A stretch of DNA of 64,000 bases, taken from Bryobacterales bacterium. Its GTDB lineage: Bacteria; Acidobacteriota; Terriglobia; Bryobacterales; Bryobacteraceae. The stretch lies in the NCBI GenBank assembly GCA_016713735.1, contig JADJOP010000043.1, positions 62,001 to 126,000 on the forward strand, read 5' to 3'. Below, in pieces: positions 36,612-44,538 of the stretch (positions are counted from its first letter, which is position 1; each line of letters begins with the position of its first letter). Under the pieces are notes generated by a model that worked only from the letters and a program-made list of their open reading frames with translations, ran no database searches and had not been told where the DNA came from. The translations under genes were made by a program, and so were the position numbers.

Positions 36612-38068
36612 ATGGGCGGCAATAGTGGACGCGCGAGCGTGAACCTGAGTGTGGACCCCTCATCTGAGGGGGTGAAAGCGGAGCGCCCGGAAGCGGAGAC
36701 ACCATTCCGGATCCTGCTCATCGGCGACTTCTCGGGACGGCGCAACCGGGGGTGCGACCGAGACACCCTGGCCGGCGCGAGGCCGGTGGAGATTCAGGTG
36801 GAGGCCATCGACGAACTGCCAGGGAAACTGGGAGCGGGGCTGCGGTTCCGCCAACTGGACCTTTCGTGGAAGACACTTGAGGATTTCCATCCCGATTCCC
36901 TGCAACGCTTTGTGCCAGAGGACTTTGTCGCCGAGGCGGTGCAGGCCGCCGCCCGGACGGCGCAACCGGCGGCGGCAGCGGCGGCCGAACCGGAGCCGGA
37001 GCGGCCCCCGTTGCCGGAGGGCGGCGACCTGCTGAGCGCGATTCTCGGCGGCGGCGAACTGCCCCCTCCGCCGCCCCGGAAGAAGGACTCCCTGCGGGCG
37101 GCCATCGATGAACTGGTGGCCCCGCACCTGGTGAAGCAGCCGGGAGCGGGCGAACTGGCCCGGTCGGCGGCGCGAGCGCGGGCCGTGGCCAGCGGGGTCA
37201 AGGGCGTGCTCGAACACCCGGATTTCCGCGAACTGGAGGCGAACTTCCTGTCTGTGTTCCGTTTGCTGCGGCGGCTGGCGACAGGAGTAGAGTTACAGGT
37301 TCACCTGTTGGATGCGACGAAAGCCGAGGTGGCGCGCGATGTGGCGGCGGGGGGGCGCGAACTGCTGCGGCTGCTACGCGAGGAGACCACCGGCACGCCT
37401 GGCGCGCCGCCCTGGGCGGTGGTGGCCACGCTGTGGCCGCTGGATGCCGCCGAGGCGGACCTCGACCTTATCTACGGACTGGCGCAAGCGGCGGCGGCGG
37501 GAGGGGCTCCGCTGCTGGCCGACGGTCCGCTGCTGCTGGCCGGATGCAACAGTCTTGCCGTGGCTGACCCGCGCGAGTGGACGGGCGATCTCCCGCGGGA
37601 GGTGCAACTGGCCTGGGCGGCGCTGCGGGAAAGTCCGCTCGGGGCGTGGATCGGGATGCCCGCGCCGCGCGTGCTGATGCGGCCTCCTTACGGCAACGGC
37701 GGGTTGTCGAGCGATGTCGAGGGGTTGCGCGAGGCGGGCGAACGGTTCGATCCGGATGACTATGTGTGGGGCAGCGGGGCGGCCTTCTGCGCCGGCCTGC
37801 TGGGGAGGCGTTTGAGCGTGAAGGGTGGGAACTGCATCCGGAGAGCATGCTCGGCGCCGACGGCATGCCGGTCCACGTGCAGGGGAGGGGGGCAGACGCC
37901 GTGGCCGCGCCCTCGACCGAAGGCTGGATCAATGAGCGCGCGGCCGAGCACATGCTGGATTGCGGGCTGATGCCGCTGGTGACGGTTCGCAACCGGGACG
38001 TTGTGCGGCTGGTGCGCTGGCAGTCGATTGCTCACCCGGCAAAGCGGTTGCGCGGGCGCTGGGAGTAA
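36612..38068 (+). CDS. Fused TssB-TssC-like sheath paralogue (frameshifted)
   Basis: The product combines a TssB-like start (ETPFRILLIGDFSG, compare EIPFVMGVLADLSG in TssB), a Pro/Ala/Glu linker (about residues 115-160) and a TssC-like remainder (EHPDFRELEANFLSVFRLL, APRVLMRPPYG, DPDDYVWGSGAAFCAGLLG, and WINERAAEHMLDCGLMPLV). The first frame fails after CAGLLG; the next continues with EAFEREGWELHPESMLGADG up to 38068. One G is missing in the run at 37802-37805; the corrected length is 485 residues. ATG 36612 is chosen because GGAGG (36599-36603) lies eight bases upstream. It is much shorter than TssB plus TssC. Its role is unknown: a sheath-end, adaptor or regulatory element are all possible. 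Confidence 0.8.
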
Positions 38069-38081
38069 ACTGTGAGAGCAC

Positions 38082-39437
38082 ATGCGCATCCTGCAGCCCG
38101 TGATCTGGTCGAAGGGTACGTTCCTGACACCGCAGCATATGCAGGTGCAGGACCGCTACATTGAGAGCCTGCTCGGCTTTCGCGCCGAGGCGCTGCACTT
38201 CCGCCCGTGGGGATTCCGCAAGCTGGTGTTTGACCAGGAGGCGCTGGCGGCGGGCAACCTGGTGATCCATGCCGCGCAGGGGCTGTTTGCCGATGGTCTG
38301 CCGTTTGACATCCCTTCGGCCGATCCGGCGCCTGGGGCCAAAGCGCTGGCCGAGTATTTTTCAGCCGACCAGGACACGCTGGATGTGTATCTGGCGATTC
38401 CCAATCACCGCGCCAGCGGGGTGAATCTCTCTTCGCCCGAGCGCGGGCTGGACACGCGCTATCTGGCCGAAGTGGCCGTGGTGCGCGATGAAAACACGGG
38501 CGCCAATGAGCGTCCGGTGCAACTGGCGCGCAAGAACTTCCGGCTGCTGGTGGAAGGCGAACCGCAGCGCGGCACGCTGGCCATGAAAGTGGCTCGCGTC
38601 AAACGCACCGCGGCCGACAACTTTGAACTCGTCTCGGACTTCGTTCCGCCGCTGCTGGCGATCGATGCCAGTGGTTACCTCACCGGCATTGCGCGTCACT
38701 TCGTGGAGGTGCTGTCGGCCAAGAGCGGCATGTTGAGCGGCATGCGGCGGCAGAAGAACCAGAGCCTGGCCGAGTTCACCACGGCCGACATTGCCAACTT
38801 CTGGCTGCTCTACACGATCAACCAGCATTTCCCGACCATCCGCCACATCTTTGAGACCAAGGGCGGGCATCCGGAAGAGCTGTTCGCCGTGATGACCGCA
38901 CTGGCGGCGACGCTGACCACCTTTTCGCTGGAGATTCAGCCGCGCGACCTGCCCTCCTACGACCACGAGGACCTCGGCGGCTGCTTTAAGAAATTGGATG
39001 AGGTGTTGCGCCACCTGCTGGAGACCGTTGTGCCGAGCAACTTCATCTCGCTGGCGTTGAAGCTCATCCGGCCGTCCATCTATGCCGCCTCGATCTTCGA
39101 GGACCGCTTTCTGGAAGGCACGAAGATGTACCTGGCGATCAAGGCGAGCCTGAACGAGGGCGAGCTGATTCAAAAGGTGCCGCATCTGGTGAAGGTCTGT
39201 TCGGCGACGCACGTGGAGCACCTGGTGAGGCAGGCGCTGCCGGGTGTGCCGTTGACGCATATGCCGTCGCCGCCCACGTCGATCCCGGTGAAGCTGCATC
39301 ATCAGTACTTCAGCTTGAGCCAGGCGGGGTTGGCATGGGAAGCGATTGGGCGCGCGCGGAACTTCGCCGTCTACATCCCCGGCGATTTCCCCGAGCCGGA
39401 AGCCGAGTTGATCATCGTGCTGCCCACGGCGGTGTAA
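38082..39437 (+). CDS. tssK: T6SS baseplate adaptor TssK, copy 1
   Basis: The 451-residue protein is a TssK (VasE/ImpJ): VIWSKGTFLTPQHMQVQDRY at the start, GLFADGLPFDIPS, HPEELFAVMTALAATLTTFS, and the C-terminal HHQYFSLSQAGLAWEAI with FAVYIPGDFPEPEAELIIVL. TssK trimers connect the baseplate wedges to the TssL/TssM membrane complex. It follows the fused sheath-like gene by 13 bases, so those two form a unit. A second TssK lies 3 kb away. Confidence 0.92.
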   Translation: MRILQPVIWSKGTFLTPQHMQVQDRYIESLLGFRAEALHFRPWGFRKLVFDQEALAAGNLVIHAAQGLFADGLPFDIPSADPAPGAKALAEYFSADQDTLDVYLAIPNHRASGVNLSSPERGLDTRYLAEVAVVRDENTGANERPVQLARKNFRLLVEGEPQRGTLAMKVARVKRTAADNFELVSDFVPPLLAIDASGYLTGIARHFVEVLSAKSGMLSGMRRQKNQSLAEFTTADIANFWLLYTINQHFPTIRHIFETKGGHPEELFAVMTALAATLTTFSLEIQPRDLPSYDHEDLGGCFKKLDEVLRHLLETVVPSNFISLALKLIRPSIYAASIFEDRFLEGTKMYLAIKASLNEGELIQKVPHLVKVCSATHVEHLVRQALPGVPLTHMPSPPTSIPVKLHHQYFSLSQAGLAWEAIGRARNFAVYIPGDFPEPEAELIIVLPTAV

Positions 39438-39455
39438 GCGAGCCTGGGTGGGCGC

Positions 39456-40280
39456 TTACGCGCGAGCATGCACGAGGCGGGCAATGCGTCCCGCAATGCG
39501 CAGGCGGTCGGGGCGGTTGCGGAAGTAGCGTTCGTTCAGCGCCGGGCAGTCCAGATCCTCCACTGTGGCAAAGCCGATCTGCTCCAGGTGCGTTCTGATG
39601 GCTGGCGGTGCGGACAGAAAGCGCAGGGGCTCACCGAGCCGGGCGACATACCATTCGATGACGCGATGGGCGAGGCGGCTGCGCCAGCTCAACTCGGAGC
39701 GCGCGACGAGGTAATCGAAGACGATTTCGTTGCGCGGGTGGAGCCCACGGATGGCGGCGATGGTTTCCCAGACGGCGGACTCGTGTAAGTAAGGAGTGAC
39801 GCCCAGCCAGGAGAAGAAGGCCGGCTCGTCGGGGCGGAATCCGGAGCGCGCCAACTCGGGCACGAGGGACTGGCGGGCGAAGTCGACGGCTACATAGGTC
39901 AACGCGGGGGGCGCGGCGATTCCGGCTTGCTCGAGGAGCGAGCGTTTCCAGGCCTGGGTGTCGGGGTGGTCGACCTCAAACACGGGCAGGACTGAGCCGG
40001 CGTGGCGGTAGGCGAAGGTGTCGAGGCCGGCGCCGAGGATGACGTATTGTGTGCAGCCGCGCGAGCGTGCGGCGTGGAGCGCGTCTTCGGCGAAACGGCC
40101 GCGGGCGGCCGCCCAGGCGCGGACGGGGGAGGTGCGGGGCGGGAGCTTGAGGGGTCCCAGCGGCGAGAGGATCTTGACGGCGAGGGGATCGTCGAAGACG
40201 AGCGGCTGGTCGAGCACCTGGTGGTGGGCGCGGTAGGTGGCCGCGCGGAGGGCTGTTGTGCTGGGGCGCCCCTGGATCAA
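39456..40280 (-). CDS. Class I SAM-dependent methyltransferase (TIGR00027/PPM1-like)
   Basis: The 274-residue protein shows the leucine-carboxyl-methyltransferase-like pattern: N-terminal STTALRAATYRAHHQ, the SAM loop VILGAGLDTFAYR, FEVDHPDTQAWK with the acidic ribose-binding residue, and FFSWLGVTPYLHESAVWETI. Members modify small molecules or carboxyl groups; most bacterial ones have unknown substrates. It lies six bases behind the proline-rich FTR-motif gene on the same strand, inside the T6SS island, so a role in modifying a T6SS component is possible but unproven. Confidence 0.85.
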   Translation of the reverse strand: MIQGRPSTTALRAATYRAHHQVLDQPLVFDDPLAVKILSPLGPLKLPPRTSPVRAWAAARGRFAEDALHAARSRGCTQYVILGAGLDTFAYRHAGSVLPVFEVDHPDTQAWKRSLLEQAGIAAPPALTYVAVDFARQSLVPELARSGFRPDEPAFFSWLGVTPYLHESAVWETIAAIRGLHPRNEIVFDYLVARSELSWRSRLAHRVIEWYVARLGEPLRFLSAPPAIRTHLEQIGFATVEDLDCPALNERYFRNRPDRLRIAGRIARLVHARA

Positions 40281-40286
40281 GCGCCC

Positions 40287-42298
40287 CTACTTGGACATGA
40301 CGAGGAGCACGATGGCCACGATGAGGGCGATGACGAAGCCGACGATGGCGATGGCGATGCCAATTTGACCGGCTTTGGAGGGGGCCGCTCCTGGCTGCTG
40401 GCCGGCGACCTGCTTCACGGCGGGCATGGCGCCGCTTTTCAACGCCGAGGAGTCCTGGTTCAAACCCGCGCCGGGCATGTTGACACCACCGCCGCTGATC
40501 ATGCGCGTATATTCGCTTGGCCCGACCTGCTGGGTCATCTCGCCGATGGGCCGGTTCATGTTGGGCGGTGGCGTGTTGAGCTTGGAGCCGAACATGGTGT
40601 AGGCTCCCGACTGGTCAGCCCATCCGCCGCCGGTGCGGGGCGGCGGTGGAGGCGGAGGTGCGTCGCCCATGCCCTGAGCGCCGGGCCCGAACATGCGGGT
40701 AAACTCGCTGGCCTGTTGAAACGGCTTTCTCGAAGGCGCGCCGGGCTCGGCGGCGGCGCGCTGCTGTTCCCGTTCCACATCCACCGGTTCGCCCGTGAAG
40801 CCGGAGCCAAAAAATTGGGTGAAGTCGCCGGCGCGGTCGGGGGCGGCTCCGGGCGGCGGATAGGCAGGTGGCGGAGCGTAGGGCTGTTGTGAAGGCGGTC
40901 TGGGATGGGAGGGTTGGGCCGTGGGAGGCTGATGGGTGCCCTGGGGCCAGGAAGGGAGGGGGCTTTGGCTGACGGGGCGAGGGGGCGGGGGCTCCTCACC
41001 GGGAAACGGTCTGCCGCCGGGGGGGCCGAAGAGGCGTTCGAACTCAGCCATCTCGCGGTCGCGGGCGGACGGAGGGGGCGGCGGGGCTTGCGTGGGGGGC
41101 GGCGGCGCGAAGGCCGGTGGAGGGGGCGGCGGGCTGAACGGTTGTGGTGTAGGAGGCGCGGTGAAGGGCTGTGCGGTTTGTGGGGCCGCGGGGGGCGCGG
41201 CGAAAGGCGGAGGAGCGGATGGCGGGGGGGCGAAGGGGGGCGGCGCTGGCGGCGGGGGTTGGGTGAACGGAGTTGCGCTTGATGGCTGTGGGGGGGAGCT
41301 AAAGAGCCTGGTGAACTCCCCGGGGCCTTGCGGGGCCTGCGGCTGGGCAGCCGGCGAGGGGGCCTGAGGGGGCGGCTGCGGCGGGAAGTTGTGGACCGGC
41401 GGCGGGGGCGGTTGCGGCGCAAAGACGGGCTCCGGCGGCGCCGCGGATTGTGGTGAGGCCGAGTTGTCGCTGAACAAGCGCGTGAACTCGCCCGGTCCCT
41501 GCGGTGGCTGGGCGGGGCCCTGGCCGATGGTGACGGTGCCGTGGGAGATGATCTCCGTGGTGCGCCGGCGGCGGCGCGGTTCGACGGGCTGTGTGACCGC
41601 TTCCTGGCCGTGGGCGGTGGGGAAACTCTGCACGGAAGAGCGCGGGGGGACTGCGGAGGGAAGGGCGAGGGAGGCGGAGTTTGTGGCGGAGGCGGAGCCT
41701 GTGGTGGCGGTGCAGCGGCCTGGGGAAATGCGGGCCCGGGGGGTGGCATGGGCGCCGGCGGCGGCGGGGCTGGTGGTGAGAAAGCCGGCGCGGCCTGCAC
41801 CGGTGCTGGTGGCGGCGTGTAGGGCGGCGGCGCGGCAGGCGGAGGCGGCGGGGGGGCGGCGTACACCGGTGGTGCCGGCTGCGGCGCGGCAGGCGGGGGT
41901 GTGTAGGCCGGAGGTGCTGGCGGGGGCGGTGGAGGTGCAGTGTAGGCCGGTGGCCGCGGAGGCGCGGGCGCTGCCGGTGGCGGCAGAGGCACGGCCGTTT
42001 GCGTGGGCGAGCCGCCGGAGGCGTGGGCGTGGAGGTAGGCGCGGAGGTTGAACATGGACTCCTCCGGCGCCGTGACGACGTAAATGGCCCCGGCGAACTC
42101 GCCGGTCTCAAGCAGATCGGCGGCGGGACCTGCGGCAAGCCGCCGGCTGACCTCGGCGGCCAGATCGCGGGTGGCCTCATTCACCGGGAAGACGTGGAGG
42201 AACACCTGGCGCGCGGTGGCGCTTTGCGTGGCCCGGAAGACCTTGGCTTCGCCCTCATGGGCAAGGCGCTGCAACTCGTACTTTTTGTAGAAACTCAT
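40287..42298 (-). CDS. Proline-rich membrane-anchored protein with repeated FTR-type motifs and a kinase-like N-lobe (frameshifted)
   Basis: The first frame from ATG 42298 starts with about 90 residues resembling a protein kinase N-lobe (KYELQRLAHEGEAKVFRAT, GEFAGAIYVVTAPEESMF), but with His where the ATP-binding Lys would be (VFLHVF against VALKTI) and no C-lobe. A Pro/Ala-rich region follows. One C is lost in the run seen as G at 41644-41649; the next frame continues to 40287. It holds GEFTRLFS twice, then AEFERLFG, GDFTQFFG, SEFTRMFG and SEYTRMIS in disordered Pro-rich linkers, and ends in one membrane helix (GIAIAIVGFVIALIVAIVLLV). Corrected length is about 670 residues. Probable scaffold or phospho-substrate of the T6SS island; no known family recognised. 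Confidence 0.7.
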
Positions 42299-42400
42299 GC
42301 CCGGCGTTCCCCTCCTCGGCCGATGGCTCCCCGGCCCTTCGATTTTTCCTCCAACGCCTTCATTTTCAAACGTCTCCCTATATTTAGCGTAGTATCATGA

Positions 42401-42423
42401 TGACATGCCGGGCGGGGATGTCA
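42401..42423. promoter_or_regulatory. Inverted repeat between the divergent FTR-motif gene and tssK2
   Basis: TGACAT (42401-42406) and ATGTCA (42418-42423) form a perfect six-base inverted repeat with an 11-base spacer, a size common for dimeric repressors. It lies in the 159-base divergent intergenic region, 35 bases before the tssK2 start, next to an A/T-rich stretch (42362-42400) that probably contains promoter elements. No bound regulator can be named. Confidence 0.35.
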
Positions 42424-42457
42424 ACGGACGAAACCAGGGCAGAGACTGACGAGGGTC

Positions 42458-43810
42458 ATGAGAAACCTGTCGCGAGTCGTTTGGTCGGAAGGGATGCACC
42501 TGGGCCCGCATCATTTCCAGGCGCAGAACCGGTATTTCGAAGACTCGGTTCAGTTCCACACAGCCAGCCTCCAATTTGAGCCCCACGGTCTGGCCGGTTT
42601 TCAACTGGACGCCGAGGCCTTGCGCAACGGCACGCTGGCGTTGCTCCATGCGCGCGGGTTGTTTGCCGACGGGCTTGGGTTCCACATGCCGGAGCTTGAT
42701 CCGCTTCCGCCGCCGCGCAAGCTTGAGGATCTGTTCCCGGCGATGCAGGACCGTGTGGACGTGTTTCTGGCCGTGCCGGAATTGAGAGCCGAGGGGCCGA
42801 ATTGCGCTCTGGATGTGGAGACCGGGGTGCTGCGGTACCGTTCCGAGCCCTCGGCGCTGGCCGATGAGAATACGGGGCGCGATGAGAAGCCTGTCCCGCT
42901 GGGGCGCAAGAACATTTGCTTCATGCTGGAGACCGAAGACGCCACCGGGTATGTGAAGATGCCCGTGGCGCGCGTGCGGCGCGATGGCAAAGGCGCCTTC
43001 GCGTTTGATGAGCGGTTCATTCCTCCGCTGCTCACCGTGCAGGGCTCGCCGACGCTGGCCCTGATGCTGCGGCGGCTGCTGGATCTGTTGGAAGAAAAGT
43101 GCCGCGGCGTGGCACGGCCGAAGGACCTGGCTCATCAGACCGTGAGCGGCTTCTCGGCCGAGGGCATCGCCAACGCCTGGTTTCTGCATTGCCTGAATGC
43201 GTCGGTGGGTCCGCTGCGCCACCTGGCGGCGGCCAAGCGCGCGCATCCGGAAGAGCTGTTCGTGGAGATGTCGCGGCTGGCGGGCGGACTGTGCACCTTC
43301 TCCATCGAGAGCCATCCCTCGCAGTTGCCGCGCTACGATCACCTGCGGCTGGCCGACTGTTTCGAACATCTCGATTTGCACATTCGCCAGCACCTGGAGT
43401 TGATGGTGCCGAGCAACACGGTGCGGTTTGCCTTCGAGCAGGTGGCGCGCTACTTCTGGCAGTCGAAGATCCTCGATGAGCGCACGCTCAACCGTTCGCG
43501 CTGGGTGTTCGGCATCTCGTGTCCGAAGATGGGCGAGGCGGATCTGATCAATGCCGTGCCGAGGCTGGCCAAGATCTGCTCGATGACGTTTCTGCCGAAG
43601 TTGGTGGAGCGGGCCCTGCCGGGGATGACCCTGACGCACCTGAGCGTGCCCCCGCCGGCGGTGCAGGCAAAAATTGACTACCAGTATTTCACCGTCGATA
43701 AGGCCGGACCGTGTTGGGATCACATGGTGCGGTCGCGCGAGTTCGGTGTCTATGTTCCGGGCGATTTGCCCGATCCGCAGATTGAACTGACAGTGGTGCT
43801 GGAGTCCTAG
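42458..43810 (+). CDS. tssK: T6SS baseplate adaptor TssK, copy 2
   Basis: The 450-residue protein is a more canonical TssK: VVWSEGMHLGPHHFQAQNRY at the N-terminus, GLFADGLGFHMPELD, HPEELFVEMSRLAGGLCTFS, DYQYFTVDKAGPCWDHM, and FGVYVPGDLPDPQIELTVVL at the end. It is directly followed by tssL (8 bases) and tssM, the usual K-L-M order, so it is probably the copy that anchors the baseplate to the membrane complex. Copy 1 shares the same blocks but is clearly diverged. Confidence 0.94.
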   Translation: MRNLSRVVWSEGMHLGPHHFQAQNRYFEDSVQFHTASLQFEPHGLAGFQLDAEALRNGTLALLHARGLFADGLGFHMPELDPLPPPRKLEDLFPAMQDRVDVFLAVPELRAEGPNCALDVETGVLRYRSEPSALADENTGRDEKPVPLGRKNICFMLETEDATGYVKMPVARVRRDGKGAFAFDERFIPPLLTVQGSPTLALMLRRLLDLLEEKCRGVARPKDLAHQTVSGFSAEGIANAWFLHCLNASVGPLRHLAAAKRAHPEELFVEMSRLAGGLCTFSIESHPSQLPRYDHLRLADCFEHLDLHIRQHLELMVPSNTVRFAFEQVARYFWQSKILDERTLNRSRWVFGISCPKMGEADLINAVPRLAKICSMTFLPKLVERALPGMTLTHLSVPPPAVQAKIDYQYFTVDKAGPCWDHMVRSREFGVYVPGDLPDPQIELTVVLES

Positions 43811-43818
43811 GGCGAGCC

Positions 43819-44535
43819 ATGACACAGATTGCAGAGACGATGGTGGGCGTGAAGACGGAGAACCTCGCGCTCGTCTTCCAGGAGCTGTTCACGGCGGCCA
43901 TCCGGCTGCGCAGCGGGCGGCAGGAGGTGCGCGACGCCGAGCAGTTCCGCGCCCAGGTGATGCAGGCCATCCGCATGGCCGACCAGAATGCCAAGGCGCG
44001 GGGCTATGTGGACACCGACATCCAGTTGGGTGTGTTCGCGGTGGTGGCCTTTCTGGATGAGTCGATTCTCAACCTGCGCCAGCCTGTGTTTAAGGACTGG
44101 GTGCGCAAGCCGCTGCAGGAAGAGTTGTTTGGCCGTCACGTGGCGGGCGAGATTTTTTTTGAGAGCCTGAACAAGCTGCTGGGGCGGCGCGATTCGGCGG
44201 AAACGGCCGACATCCTGGAGGTTTACTACCTGAGCATGCTGCTTGGGTACCTCGGCAAGTACAGCATCAGTTCGCGCGGCGAGTTGCGCTCGCTGATGAT
44301 GCAGACGGCGGACAAGATCCAGCGCATCCGCAAGACGCCGCAGGACTGGTCGCCGAACTGGGCGTTGCCGGAGGACACCAGCACCGTGCGGTTGGATGAC
44401 CCCTGGGTGAAGCGGTTGGTGTGGGTGATGGCGGGCATCGGGGCGTTTGCGATTCTGCTGTTCGCCATTTACCGGTTCCTATTGAGTTCCGGGATCTCCA
44501 CGGTGGAGACTCTCGCGGGCGGGGGGGCGCGGTAG
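43819..44535 (+). CDS. tssL: T6SS membrane complex protein TssL (DotU/IcmH)
   Basis: The 238-residue protein has a cytoplasmic helical DotU domain (LALVFQELFTAAIRLRSGRQ, AVVAFLDESILN, LEVYYLSMLLGYLGKYSI) and one C-terminal membrane helix at about residues 203-224 (VMAGIGAFAILLFAIYRFLL). There is no periplasmic OmpA-like peptidoglycan-binding extension, so anchoring to the wall must come from elsewhere. It lies between tssK2 and tssM with gaps of 8 and 3 bases. Confidence 0.94.
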   Translation: MTQIAETMVGVKTENLALVFQELFTAAIRLRSGRQEVRDAEQFRAQVMQAIRMADQNAKARGYVDTDIQLGVFAVVAFLDESILNLRQPVFKDWVRKPLQEELFGRHVAGEIFFESLNKLLGRRDSAETADILEVYYLSMLLGYLGKYSISSRGELRSLMMQTADKIQRIRKTPQDWSPNWALPEDTSTVRLDDPWVKRLVWVMAGIGAFAILLFAIYRFLLSSGISTVETLAGGGAR

Positions 44536-44538
44536 GCC

